Part shown: piece by piece, positions 1-8,206 of the stretch
Layout: the number at the start of each line of letters is the position of its first letter
How positions within the stretch are numbered: position 1 is the stretch's first letter
NCBI GenBank assembly: GCA_026225475.1
Contig: JAMFSU010000018.1
Location: 60,389-124,388 of the forward strand
DNA: 64,000 nucleotides
Reading direction: 5' to 3'
Source: Duganella sp.
GTDB taxonomy: Bacteria; Pseudomonadota; Gammaproteobacteria; Burkholderiales; Burkholderiaceae_D
Position numbers and translations under genes: made by a program
Notes under the pieces: model-generated
What the model saw: only the letters and a program-made list of their open reading frames with translations
Database searches by the model: none
Told to the model about the DNA's origin: nothing

Positions 1-1019
1 GCCTCATGCCCATGCCTGGCTGGGAATATGCCGGCACCTATAGCTTGGGCGCGGCACAGATCGCGCTGAAATCACAGGCGGTGGCCGTCGGGCGCAATAT
101 CGTTTTTCTCGGCAGCGGCCCTTTGCTGTATCTGGTCGCCAGTCAATATATCAAGGCCGGTGCGCAGGTTGCGGCAGTGCTTGATACGTCGCCGCTGGTG
201 CTGCAATGGCGCGCTTTGCCCAAACTATTGTCACGGCCCTGGCTGTTGTTCAAAGGCATGGCGCTACTCAAGGCGATTCGCCGCGCTGGTGTTCCAGTGC
301 TGCGCGGGATCACACCATTGCAAATTACCGGTGATCCGGACAACGGAGTGCAGGGGGTGCGCTATCGCAGCGCGCAGGGCGTTGAAAAAAGCCTCGATTG
401 CGATACCGTCGCCATGGGATATCACTTGCGTGCCGAAACCCAGTTGGCCGACCTGGCGCGTTGCGAGTTCAGTTTCGATACGGCCTCGCAGCAGTGGTTG
501 CCGCAAGTCGATGCGCATGGTCGCAGTTCGGTGGCCGGTGTTTATCTGGCGGGCGACGGTGTGCGTATCCGCGGAGCCGATGCCGCCGAAAATGCGGGCC
601 GTTTGGCTGCCTTGGCAGCCTTGGCCGACCATGGCAATGCAGTCGTGCCAGCGCAGGTCGCGCAATTGTGTCGGCAGCAGTTGCCAATGGAGCGCTTCCG
701 ACTCGGCTTGCTGCAAGCCTTTCCCTGGCCTGCGGCACAGGCAGCGAGTTTGCCAGATCATGCCGTGGTGTGCCGTTGTGAAGGGATTACGGCGGGCGAA
801 CTGCGCGCCGTCGTCAATCTCAAGGGTGCACGTGAAGCTAATCGCGCCAAGGCATTCAGCAGGGTTGGAATGGGGCGCTGTCAGGGGCGCTATTGCGGTC
901 ATGCCGGTGCCGAGGTGATTGCGGCGGCGGTCGTCTGTCCGGTGGTGGAAGTGGGACGTTTGCGCACCCAGGCACCGGTCAAGCCACTGGCATTCAAGAT
1001 TGTCGAGGAGCCGCAATGA
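1..1019 (+). CDS. FAD/NAD(P)-dependent oxidoreductase with BFD-type [2Fe-2S] C-terminus (opine oxidase subunit A / HcnB-like), 5'-truncated
   Basis: The reading frame is open from the first base, so the N-terminal FAD-binding part lies outside the window. What remains holds the end of the FAD module (GSGPLLYLVA dinucleotide-binding stretch, YLAGDGVRI near the end of the fold) and a C-terminal Fe-S segment with Cys-x-Cys (VVCRCEG) followed about 34 residues later by Cys-x4-Cys (GRCQGRYCG), the pattern of the BFD-like [2Fe-2S] domain. This arrangement is typical of OoxA/HcnB, the large subunit of opine or glycine dehydrogenating complexes. Its stop overlaps the start of the next FAD gene (ATGA), indicating a translationally coupled operon and a shared complex. 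The substrate cannot be read from sequence; opines or other secondary amines are an inference. A small ferredoxin-like third subunit would be expected upstream of the window. Confidence 0.8.
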   Translation, partial: LMPMPGWEYAGTYSLGAAQIALKSQAVAVGRNIVFLGSGPLLYLVASQYIKAGAQVAAVLDTSPLVLQWRALPKLLSRPWLLFKGMALLKAIRRAGVPVLRGITPLQITGDPDNGVQGVRYRSAQGVEKSLDCDTVAMGYHLRAETQLADLARCEFSFDTASQQWLPQVDAHGRSSVAGVYLAGDGVRIRGADAAENAGRLAALAALADHGNAVVPAQVAQLCRQQLPMERFRLGLLQAFPWPAAQAASLPDHAVVCRCEGITAGELRAVVNLKGAREANRAKAFSRVGMGRCQGRYCGHAGAEVIAAAVVCPVVEVGRLRTQAPVKPLAFKIVEEPQ

Positions 1020-2173
1020 GTGCACAGCAATACCAGGCCGACGTGATTATTGTTGGCGGCGGCATCATGGGCAGCGCGGCGGCATTTTTTCTGCGCCAGC
1101 GCGGGCGTTCGGTGATGTTGCTGGAACGTGGCTTGCTCGGGCATCAAGCCAGCGGCGTCAACTTCGGCAATGTCCGTCGGCAGGGGCGCAATCTGTTGCA
1201 ACTGCCGCTGGCTAATCGCGCGCTGGCGATCTGGCGCAAATTGCCGGAACTGATCGGCGAAGATGTGGAGTTTCTGCCCTCCGGTCATATGCGGATTTGC
1301 TACGGCACAGAGCGCTTGGCGATGTTCGAAGACTATGCAAACAAAGCGCGCGATTACGATCTGGCGCTGGAGTTGTTCAGTGGTGCCAAGCTGCGCGAGC
1401 GTTTCCCTTTTCTTGGCCCGCAGGTCGGTGGCGCTTCTTATTCTGCGCTCGACGGTCATGCCAATCCGCGCCTGGCTGCTCCGGCATTCGGCCGTGCCGC
1501 AGCGCGTGCCGGTGCGCAGATCTTTGAAAACACGGACGTCGCAGCGGTGGAAAAGGACGGCGTCGATTTTCGCGCTACCGCCACGGATGGCCGCGTGTTC
1601 CGTGCACCGGCGATGCTGATTACGGCAGGTGCCTGGGCCAATACGCTCAGCACGCAGTTTGGTGAGCCGGTCCAATTGACTGCGCATGGTCCGCAAATGG
1701 GTGTCACTGAGCCGGTACCTTACGGGCTCAAGACCGTGGTAGGGGTATCTGCTGCAACCGATTTGGAAACGCTGTATTTTCGCCAGATCCCACGCGGCAA
1801 TATCATCTTCGGCGGTGGTCAGCGCGGCCCGGCTTATCCCGATCTCAAACGCGCCTATGTCCGGCCGGAAAACACGCTCAATCAACTGCGGCAATTGCAA
1901 CGGATCGCACCGGCCTTGCGCCAGTTGAACGTGATCCGCGTCTGGTCCGGTATCGAAAGCTATCTTCCGGATGATCTGCCCATCATGGGGCGCAGCGTGC
2001 GTGAACCGGGTTTGCATTATGCGTTCGGCTTTTGTGGTGCCGGTTTCCAACTTGGCCCTGGGGTCGGCGATGTCATGGCTGAATTGATTGCCACTGGCAG
2101 CACCTCCACACCGATCGCCCCTTTTTCCATTAGTCGATTTGTGCCGCAGCATGCCAGCGCGGTGACTGCCTGA
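1016..2173 (+). CDS. FAD-dependent amino-acid oxidoreductase, DAO family (opine oxidase subunit B / HcnC-like)
   Basis: A 385-residue protein starting at ATG 1016, which overlaps the upstream stop. An in-frame start further upstream at 893 would lie inside the preceding gene and is rejected. The N-terminus carries the dinucleotide-binding signature VGGGIMGS, followed by the glutamate-containing LLERG strand, and the C-terminus has the GFCGAGFQLGPGVGD glycine-rich stretch that closes the FAD site in DAO-family enzymes. Coupling to the preceding HcnB/OoxA-like gene suggests the two form one membrane-associated or soluble heteromeric dehydrogenase acting on an N-substituted amino acid. The family call is firm; the substrate is inference. 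Confidence 0.82.
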   Translation: MSAQQYQADVIIVGGGIMGSAAAFFLRQRGRSVMLLERGLLGHQASGVNFGNVRRQGRNLLQLPLANRALAIWRKLPELIGEDVEFLPSGHMRICYGTERLAMFEDYANKARDYDLALELFSGAKLRERFPFLGPQVGGASYSALDGHANPRLAAPAFGRAAARAGAQIFENTDVAAVEKDGVDFRATATDGRVFRAPAMLITAGAWANTLSTQFGEPVQLTAHGPQMGVTEPVPYGLKTVVGVSAATDLETLYFRQIPRGNIIFGGGQRGPAYPDLKRAYVRPENTLNQLRQLQRIAPALRQLNVIRVWSGIESYLPDDLPIMGRSVREPGLHYAFGFCGAGFQLGPGVGDVMAELIATGSTSTPIAPFSISRFVPQHASAVTA

Positions 2174-2200
2174 CCAATTATTTTATTGCAGAGAATATTC

Positions 2201-3304
2201 ATGAGCCATATCGTCATCGTAGGTGCGGGCATCGTCGGATTATCTGTGGCCCGTGATGCGCTCAAGCGCGGACATCAGGTCACGATCCTGGAGCAGGGCA
2301 GTTCACCCAATCCACGCAGCGCCTCGTTCGATTCACATCGCATGATCCGCTATCACTATGGTGCTTTCGGCGGTTACACGCGCATGGTGACACCGGCCTT
2401 TGATGCCTGGGAGCGCGTATGGAGCGATCTCGGCACGGAACATTTCGAAAATACCGGCGCCGTGGCGATCAGTCTGCAAGCCAATGACTATGGCGAAAAA
2501 ACCCTCAAGGCTTTTCAGGAAGTCGGTCAGGAACACGAGGTCCATGATCGTGCCGCCATGGAAACGCTCTGTCCGCATTTGACCCTGCCTGCTGGCGCCT
2601 GGGGTGTCACGGGTGGCCGCGGCGGTCCATTGTTTGCCGGCCAAATTGTCACCGAACTGACGCAATGGGTACTTGATCGCGGCGCAGTCATACGGGCCCA
2701 TTGCCAGGTCAATGCTGTCGACCTGGAACGCGGGGTGGCGCGCCTGGCCGATGGTAGCGAAGTGACTGGCGACTTGCTGCTGGTGGCCGCCGGCGCCTGG
2801 ATTTCGCGCTTGCTGCCGGAGCGTTTCGGCAATAGTCCAACGTTTCGCCAGGGGCTATGCTATGTCGATCCACCGGCCAACTATGTGGAGAGCTGGCGTC
2901 AGGCTCCGGCCATTGTGGCCATTGGCGACCACGGCGGCTACACCTTGCCGGATCGTCGCGGCGCCGGTCTCAAATTCGGTCATGGCGGTCATCGCAAGCT
3001 GGCCAAGCCGGAGGAATTGGGTTTTGGTTCGGACCTGGCAGCGGAGAGTGCCGTCATCTTGGGCGCGTTCAAGCCGTTCCTGAAAGAGCCGCAGGGCTAC
3101 AAGCCGACGCGCATTCAGGTCGGTTTTTATGAAATGGATAGCTCACGGCGCTTCAATGTCGAGATGCATACACGTGGTGTTGTGGTGACCAATTGTGATG
3201 GCCAGATGTTCAAATTTGGTCCCTTGCTTGGTGAACGCATTATGGGGATGTTTGAAGGCGGGCAAACTGCGGCAGCGCTGGGCAGGTGGGCTGCGGGGTA
3301 TTGA
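2201..3304 (+). CDS. FAD-dependent oxidoreductase, DAO / sarcosine-oxidase-like
   Basis: A 367-residue DAO-family flavoenzyme. The chosen start is ATG 2201, preceded by a GAGA ribosome-binding sequence, and the protein opens directly with the FAD-binding strand MSHIVIVGAGIVGLS; the longer frame from 2186 adds only five residues. LLVAAGAWI and a late GQMFKFGPLLG segment match the second half of the FAD site in monomeric sarcosine or N-methyl-amino-acid oxidases. It follows the OoxAB-like pair by 27 bp and is probably co-transcribed, so it may act on the product or a related amine. The gap to the next gene (about 160 bp) contains the operator of a PadR regulator, marking the end of this unit. 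Substrate unknown. Confidence 0.78.
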   Translation: MSHIVIVGAGIVGLSVARDALKRGHQVTILEQGSSPNPRSASFDSHRMIRYHYGAFGGYTRMVTPAFDAWERVWSDLGTEHFENTGAVAISLQANDYGEKTLKAFQEVGQEHEVHDRAAMETLCPHLTLPAGAWGVTGGRGGPLFAGQIVTELTQWVLDRGAVIRAHCQVNAVDLERGVARLADGSEVTGDLLLVAAGAWISRLLPERFGNSPTFRQGLCYVDPPANYVESWRQAPAIVAIGDHGGYTLPDRRGAGLKFGHGGHRKLAKPEELGFGSDLAAESAVILGAFKPFLKEPQGYKPTRIQVGFYEMDSSRRFNVEMHTRGVVVTNCDGQMFKFGPLLGERIMGMFEGGQTAAALGRWAAGY

Positions 3305-3422
3305 TGGGGGTATCAGATAGCGCTGTTCTAACCGAACAACATGACGAGCTAAGCGCCACATTTACTTTTACCTATATTTGTTGCTGAAAAGAAATTCAGT
3401 CCAAGTCTTGACTTAGTCATTT

Positions 3423-3438
3423 CTAAGATATATCTTAG
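3423..3438. promoter_or_regulatory. Perfect 16-bp palindrome, probable operator of the downstream PadR/YqjI-like regulator
   Basis: CTAAGATATATCTTAG is its own reverse complement and lies 28 bp upstream of the regulator's ATG, in an AT-rich promoter-like stretch. PadR-family proteins bind such dyads in their own promoters, so autoregulation is likely. The dyad is seen directly; the binding protein is inferred from position. Confidence 0.65.
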
Positions 3439-3466
3439 TAAGTGTCTTAACCAAGAAAGGACAAGT

Positions 3467-4042
3467 ATGTTTAAACGTTTTATTGGCGGCCACCATGGCG
3501 CCCCCCATCATCGTATGGACCGTCCGCATCACGGCGGCGGCTTGTTTGAAGAGCGTGGCCGTGGTGGCCGCGAAGGTGGACGTGGTCCGCGTATGTTCGA
3601 GCAGGGCAGTCTGCGTCTGGTGATCCTGCATTTGTTGCAGGACAAGCCACGGCACGGCTATGAAGTGATCAAAGCCATCGAGCAGTTGGTCGGCGGTAGT
3701 TATAGCCCCAGCCCAGGCGTGATCTATCCGACCCTGACCTTGCTGGAAGAAATGGGTTACGCCGCCGTCGAAGCCGAAGCTGCCGGCAAGAAGCTCTATC
3801 GCATCACCACCGAAGGACAAGCCTTCCTGGTGGAAAACGCTGCAGCGCTGGAGCTGATTCTCAAGCGACTCGAAATCAAGCAGCAGGCCAGCGGCACAGA
3901 CACGCCGGAGCTGCGCCGGGCGATCCAGAATTTCAAGCTGGCACTGCATACCCGGCTCGGCAAGGGTGAACTTGATCAAGCCCAATTGCATGCCATTATC
4001 GATCTGATCGATGCTGCTGCCGTCGCCATCGAGCGCACCTGA
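3467..4042 (+). CDS. yqjI: PadR-family transcriptional regulator, YqjI-like (probable nickel sensor)
   Basis: A 191-residue protein. The first ~45 residues are rich in His, Gly and Arg (GGHHGAPHH, RPHHGGG), followed by a winged-helix PadR domain with the diagnostic LRLVILHLL, HGYEVIKAIE and PSPGVIYPTL motifs, then a C-terminal helical dimerisation arm. This matches Escherichia coli YqjI, in which a His-rich N-terminal extension binds Ni and relieves repression of a ferric reductase gene. The His-rich tail here is shorter than in YqjI and has no Cys cluster. The start has a good AAGAAAGG site 6 nt upstream, and the palindrome at 3423 lies in its promoter. No yqjH-like reductase follows; the next gene is a DUF3861 protein, so the regulon differs or lies elsewhere. 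Confidence 0.8.
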   Translation: MFKRFIGGHHGAPHHRMDRPHHGGGLFEERGRGGREGGRGPRMFEQGSLRLVILHLLQDKPRHGYEVIKAIEQLVGGSYSPSPGVIYPTLTLLEEMGYAAVEAEAAGKKLYRITTEGQAFLVENAAALELILKRLEIKQQASGTDTPELRRAIQNFKLALHTRLGKGELDQAQLHAIIDLIDAAAVAIERT

Positions 4043-4071
4043 AGCTAGTTGAGGTAGGGAAAGGAAATCGT

Positions 4072-4416
4072 ATGAGAGAACATCAATACCGCATTACGCT
4101 GGAACATCTGGCTCCGGCTTCGGAGGGGCAGCCGCAACATGCGCCGCTGCAATTCGAGGTCGGTAATCATGATGATATTTTCAGCATCATCGAACGTTCG
4201 CGCGGCAAGGGGCATTTCGATGACAACACTAGCGCTGCATTGGTGCTGGGTTTGAAACTGTTCACCGAGGTCATGCTCAAGCAGCGCAAACATCCTCTGT
4301 TTGCCGACATCAACCAGCCGATGCGTGATTTCATCGGCAAGCTGAAAACCCTGGAGCCGGTCGCGGCTGCCACCGTTACTGCTGGCATAAGCGCAGCACC
4401 GGCAGCGCAGGACTAA
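4072..4416 (+). CDS. DUF3861 family protein
   Basis: A 114-residue soluble protein starting MREHQYRITLEHL, followed by an acidic/polar region around HDDIFSII and GLKLFTEVMLKQRKHPLF, the recognisable core of the DUF3861 family. No signal peptide or membrane segment. It lies 29 bp after the YqjI-like regulator with a GGAAAGG-like sequence before the ATG, so the two are probably co-transcribed. The function of the family is unknown. Its 3' end overlaps the convergent exonuclease I gene by 4 bp, and the C-terminal 20 residues are Ala/Thr-rich and not expected to be structured. Confidence 0.75.
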   Translation: MREHQYRITLEHLAPASEGQPQHAPLQFEVGNHDDIFSIIERSRGKGHFDDNTSAALVLGLKLFTEVMLKQRKHPLFADINQPMRDFIGKLKTLEPVAAATVTAGISAAPAAQD

Positions 4417-5846
4417 TCCCTGCTGGGGGCAATCATTTCCGCATAGTCGTAGAGCGCGCCGAGGATTTCTTCGCCGCGCTCGTCGACGTTTTCCGACAAG
4501 GCATCGATCTGCTCGAACAGCGCGTCAAGCGTACGGGCGCCGCCAACACCGTCAAACAGACGGGCGGCGCGATGGGCTTCCCAACGCGCCATTTCCTCGG
4601 CCGACAGCGAGGCGGGGAAGTTGCGCGCACGGTAGCGGAACAGCAGTTCTTCTAGACGCACATCGTCGAAACCGATGCTGGCCTGAGCCAGTTGCGGCGG
4701 TGTCATGTGGCGCAGATCGGTCAATTGGCGGCGGTCATTGTTGCCGATGAAGCCGCCATATAAATCTTCGTCAACATCGGGCGTGGCTTCCTTGGGGCGC
4801 TGATAGACCTTGCTCCAGAGCGCGCTCAGATCGGGCAGGGTGGCGGCAATCGTCGCATGTTGCAGCGCTGTGTCGATATCCAGGCCCAGTTCGGCGGCGC
4901 GTGCCGGTGTCAGGGTCTTGAGGCTGGCAATGACCATCGGTGACTTGTTCAGATGGATCGATTTGACTGGCAAGCGTTTGACGCCTTCGGGCAGCGCGTC
5001 GGTCTTGGTGAACATGCGCAAGCGGATAGTGTCGGCGTCCAGTGTTGGCAATTCGCTGGGATCCTGGCTCAGGTCCCAGGCCAGGATTTCATTCTTGTTA
5101 CTGGGGTGGCTGCCGAGCGGCCACATGACGGCCAGGCAGCCTTGTGTGGCCGGGAACATGCCGGAGACATGCAGGAAGGGCTTGGGCGTGGCCATGCCGA
5201 TTTCGGCGGCGACGCGATCTTTCTTGTGCAAGGCCAGGCAAAATTCGAACAAGCGTGGTTGCCGGTCACGGATCAGTTTGGCAAAGGCGATCGTGGCGCG
5301 CACGTCGGAGAGCGCATCGTGGGCAGCTTCGTGCAGCAGGCCGTTGGCTTTGCTCAGGTGTTCCAGCTTGAAGCTGGGGGAACCGTCTTCCTTTTGCGGC
5401 CACTCGATACCTTCCGGGCGCAGGGCGTAAGTGGTGCGTACCACATCGAGCAAATCCCAACGGCCGCAGTGGTTTTGCCATTCGCGTGCATACGGATCGA
5501 TCAGATTGCGCCAGAACATAAAGCGCGTGATTTCATCGTCAAAGCGGATGGTGTTGTAGCCCACGCCGATGGTGCCCGGTTCTGCCATCGCCTGCTCGAT
5601 CTGCGCAGCAAACTGGTATTCGGGAATGCCACGTTCCAGGCAGATTTGCGGCGTGATACCGGTGATCAGACATGACTGCGGATCGGGTACGAAGTCGGGC
5701 GCCGGTTGGCAATAGATCATGATCGGATCACCGATCTCATTGAGTTCGGCGTCGGTGCGAATCGCCGCAAACTGCGCCGGCCGGTCGCGCCGCGCCTGGG
5801 CGCCAAAGGTTTCGTAGTCGTGCCAGAGGAAGGTGTGATTGGACAT
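4413..5846 (-). CDS. sbcB: Exodeoxyribonuclease I
   Basis: A 477-residue DEDDh exonuclease, close to the usual length of ExoI. Asp10 and Glu12 (HDYETFG), Asp103 in the GYNTIRFDDE stretch, and His176/Asp181 (HDALSDV) supply the expected catalytic residues. The middle and C-terminal parts carry the SH3-like and helical ExoI-specific regions (HLNKSP, LEELLFRYRARNFP). It degrades single-stranded DNA 3' to 5' in recombination and mismatch repair. It is transcribed leftward toward the convergent DUF3861 gene with no obvious hairpin between them, so antisense overlap of transcripts is possible. Confidence 0.95.
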   Translation of the reverse strand: MSNHTFLWHDYETFGAQARRDRPAQFAAIRTDAELNEIGDPIMIYCQPAPDFVPDPQSCLITGITPQICLERGIPEYQFAAQIEQAMAEPGTIGVGYNTIRFDDEITRFMFWRNLIDPYAREWQNHCGRWDLLDVVRTTYALRPEGIEWPQKEDGSPSFKLEHLSKANGLLHEAAHDALSDVRATIAFAKLIRDRQPRLFEFCLALHKKDRVAAEIGMATPKPFLHVSGMFPATQGCLAVMWPLGSHPSNKNEILAWDLSQDPSELPTLDADTIRLRMFTKTDALPEGVKRLPVKSIHLNKSPMVIASLKTLTPARAAELGLDIDTALQHATIAATLPDLSALWSKVYQRPKEATPDVDEDLYGGFIGNNDRRQLTDLRHMTPPQLAQASIGFDDVRLEELLFRYRARNFPASLSAEEMARWEAHRAARLFDGVGGARTLDALFEQIDALSENVDERGEEILGALYDYAEMIAPSRD

Positions 5847-5920
5847 CGGTGCTTACAGGAAAGGAATTCCTGCGATTTTAACCGACGCCATGCTCTGGTG
5901 CGCAGATTGTGACCGTGCTG

Positions 5921-6478
5921 CTATTGGCCGTTGCTGTGCGTGCTGCTCTTGAGGATGCCTTGCAAATTCTTTTGCAAATCGCCTTGGTGCATGCCTTCAA
6001 GTTTGCTGCCGCCATAGACGATGTTGTCGATGACCCAGCCGCGCGCATCGCGGCTGAGCACGATGCGGTCAATCGATTTGAATGGGGTCGTCAGCTTGAC
6101 GTCGCGGTAGATGACTTCGACTGAGCAATTGCTGCTGTCCTGGTCGATCTGGCAGGTCAGCAGGCGGAAGTCGGTGGAACCTTGCGGATTGGTGGTGAAC
6201 AGGTCGCCATCGACCAGCGGCGGGTCCAGATTGTCGGCTTGCGCTTGATGTGCTTCTTCGGCAACCGAGACATCCTTGAGCATGTCGAATAGCGGTATCG
6301 ACAAAAATGGTCGGAAGGTGATCAAGTCGTTGAGTGACAGCGCGCCACCAGGACGGTTGGCTTGATGTGTTTGATAAAAATGGGTGACCAGATTCTGCGC
6401 TTCTTCGTCGCTGTTGGCGCTGCAGCCGACCAGTAGCAGACTGGCGATCAGAATCAGTTGTTGTCCGAATGGCACCAC
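5921..6478 (-). CDS. Predicted lipoprotein, DUF3828-like, paralogue of its upstream neighbour
   Basis: A 185-residue protein with a short lipoprotein signal ending LLLVGC, so Cys19 would be acylated. The start is GTG 6478, chosen because AGGAGA lies exactly 8 nt upstream (6487-6492) and no ATG fits. The mature part resembles the DUF3828 fold: an N-terminal helix LVTHFYQTH, PFLSIPLFDML, then the conserved PPLVDGDLFT core and a beta-rich end. The same layout and the same PPLVDGDLF core occur in the protein encoded at 6682-7248, so the two are tandem duplicates. They probably sit in the outer membrane or periplasm; role unknown. Confidence 0.7.
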   Translation of the reverse strand: MVPFGQQLILIASLLLVGCSANSDEEAQNLVTHFYQTHQANRPGGALSLNDLITFRPFLSIPLFDMLKDVSVAEEAHQAQADNLDPPLVDGDLFTTNPQGSTDFRLLTCQIDQDSSNCSVEVIYRDVKLTTPFKSIDRIVLSRDARGWVIDNIVYGGSKLEGMHQGDLQKNLQGILKSSTHSNGQ

Positions 6479-6486
6479 GCTCTTGC

Positions 6487-6492
6487 TCTCCT
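6487..6492 (-). promoter_or_regulatory. Ribosome-binding site deciding a GTG start
   Basis: AGGAGA on the minus strand, 8 nt before the GTG at 6478. It supports GTG as the initiation codon of the DUF3828-like lipoprotein, which has no suitable ATG. Confidence 0.6.
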
Positions 6493-6681
6493 ACGGGATG
6501 TTTTTATTCGCTGTGTCTTGTTATTTCATGCTTGCGCGACAGCAAGTCGTGGTCAGCATGGGCCTGCAAATCAATCCCCTATGCTACCGCAGCCAGGTTC
6601 CGCTACTTGTGCCGAGTTTGCTGGAAGAAGTGGCGTATTTCTTCAATATGCCGCTGGACAACGGTACCGGCGGCAAGGCGC

Positions 6682-7248
6682 TCAGTTGTAATCCTTGACG
6701 ATACTGTTCAAGGTATCGGTCAGATATTCGCGTTGCGAGGATTGGCCATTGCCAATGAATTCTATATCGTCGATGCGCCATTGCTGGCCTTGCTTGACCA
6801 GCAGCAATTTGTCTTTCCAGCTTTCATTGCCGCCGGATTTGTTGTCGTTTGCGCTGCTGGCATGACGAAAATCGACCAGGCAAGAGGCGTGCAGGTCGTT
6901 GTCATCGTCGCCTTCGCAGCTGTCGACGGCGAATGCGGTGGCGCCTTCGAAAAGGGAGGTGAACAAGTCACCATCGACCAGCGGTGGCACCGGATCTTCC
7001 GCTGCAGCGTGATATTTGACTTCGGTATCGGAGGCCTGACTGAGCAAGGTAAACAAGGCTGACGACAAAAACGGCTGCAATTGCTTTAATTCATCGACAC
7101 CGGGAATGCCGGGGCTATGGGTTTTCAGATGCTGTTGGTAAAACCCGGTGATGACTTGCTCTTGCAAAGCGGTCGCGTCCGTGGATTCGCCGCAGGCTGC
7201 AAGCAGGGCAACTAGCAATAGTGCAGCGAGGCGGGAAGAAATCTTCAT
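6682..7248 (-). CDS. Predicted lipoprotein, DUF3828-like, first of a tandem pair
   Basis: A 188-residue protein with a clear lipoprotein signal (MKISSRLAAL followed by a hydrophobic stretch ending LLAAC), so Cys19 is the likely lipidated residue. The mature region has VITGFYQQH, PFLSSALFTLL and PPLVDGDLFT, matching the neighbour at 5921-6478 in order and spacing, with an additional acidic loop (EGDDDNDL) between. The 203-bp gap between the two copies holds no gene. Both are transcribed leftward, apart from sbcB. The function is unknown; the DUF3828 label rests on motif resemblance and is the weakest part of the call, while the paralogy is evident from sequence. Confidence 0.7.
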   Translation of the reverse strand: MKISSRLAALLLVALLAACGESTDATALQEQVITGFYQQHLKTHSPGIPGVDELKQLQPFLSSALFTLLSQASDTEVKYHAAAEDPVPPLVDGDLFTSLFEGATAFAVDSCEGDDDNDLHASCLVDFRHASSANDNKSGGNESWKDKLLLVKQGQQWRIDDIEFIGNGQSSQREYLTDTLNSIVKDYN

Positions 7249-7594
7249 TCAGTCAATTCCGGGGTGTTCTAGGGTGAAAAAACGGGGCTAACCTGGCGTC
7301 GAGCATGTTTCAAGTCGCGCAGGGCCAGGCACGCCAACAATGCCATGCGCAGCTTAGTACCTTGCTGGCGCGCCGCGTTCCCACGTTCTGGCGGCCTAAA
7401 TATCAATAGTTGCCGTTCGACACCAAAATGTCTGGCGGCGATAGCTTCACCTGCCGCCATGACGTGTTGATGACACTTAGAACCTGTTCACGATCTTATT
7501 GCGAGCCCATGATCTGGCGTCGGGCGGTGCTCCAAATCCTCATGTATTCCAGTACATTCCAGTTTCTGCGCTCCGGCCACCAGCGCGATAAGCT
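7249..7594. other. Intergenic stretch with a short repeat-like hairpin
   Basis: No credible gene. The 63-codon minus frame at 7269-7460 has no recognisable domain. At 7542-7557 there is a small dyad (ATGTA, 6-nt loop, TACAT) embedded in a direct repeat of ATTCCAG, in the style of the short intergenic palindromes scattered through Burkholderiales genomes. No second copy was seen in this window, so its repeat status is a guess. Confidence 0.35.
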
Positions 7595-7897
7595 TTAGTC
7601 GGATGCGCTCAGCAGCGAAAAATGTTCGACCTGTGGGGCGCTGGCAAAAAACGGGCCGACAATGCCTCGCCATTCGGTAAACGCAGGTGATTCGCGGAAG
7701 TCGATCGTGTGATTTTCCAGCGTTGCCCAGTTGACCATTAATACATAGCGTTCCGGCGCCTCAACGCCTTTTTGCACCTTGTGTCCCAGATAACCTTTGG
7801 CTTTGGCGATGGTGAGGGCGATACCGCGTGTGATGGCGGCGTCGAATTCAGCCTGTTTGCCAGGCTGGATGCGAATGTCTGCAAGTTCTAGAATCAT
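7595..7897 (-). CDS. Antibiotic-biosynthesis-monooxygenase (ABM) fold protein
   Basis: A 100-residue protein starting at ATG 7897 with GGAG 8 nt upstream; the longer frame to 8128 has an Arg/Cys-rich implausible extension and is not used. The sequence has the dimeric ferredoxin-like pattern of the ABM family: a first strand MILELADIRI, the helix QAEFDAAITRGIA, the YLGHKVQKG hairpin, YVLMVNWATLENH, and a terminal FASAPQVEHF strand. Such proteins act as quinone-forming monooxygenases, heme-degrading enzymes or stress-related dimers; the heme-binding residues of IsdG are not evident here. It is divergent from the uracil permease gene. Specific function unknown. Confidence 0.75.
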   Translation of the reverse strand: MILELADIRIQPGKQAEFDAAITRGIALTIAKAKGYLGHKVQKGVEAPERYVLMVNWATLENHTIDFRESPAFTEWRGIVGPFFASAPQVEHFSLLSASD

Positions 7898-8206
7898 GCT
7901 TGTCTCCGGTTGATGGTATGCGGGGTGTCGATTATCACATTTTCCCGGCGGCATTGCGTACTCGTGCGTTTGACACCGTCGCCAATGCCTGCGCCGAAAT
8001 GGTGATTGGCGGCAGCTTGCCGGGGTAAGTGCGCACCGTCGCGACGCACGGCAGCGGTGGACGCAATTTTTTTCTGCTTTCGGGCCGATTCTGCGCTGCA
8101 AACAATTGTTATTTTCATCCCGCCTCAATACACTAGCTTCCGGTCATCCAATAACAATTCGCAGCCTGCTCGCAGGTGGCGACCAATAACAGTCGGAAGG
8201 ATATTC
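7898..8206. other. Divergent promoter region between the ABM gene and the permease
   Basis: 309 bp with no gene. A small CCTGC/GCAGG dyad occurs at about 8165-8176, 30 bp ahead of the permease start. Nothing like a riboswitch was recognised. Confidence 0.4.
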
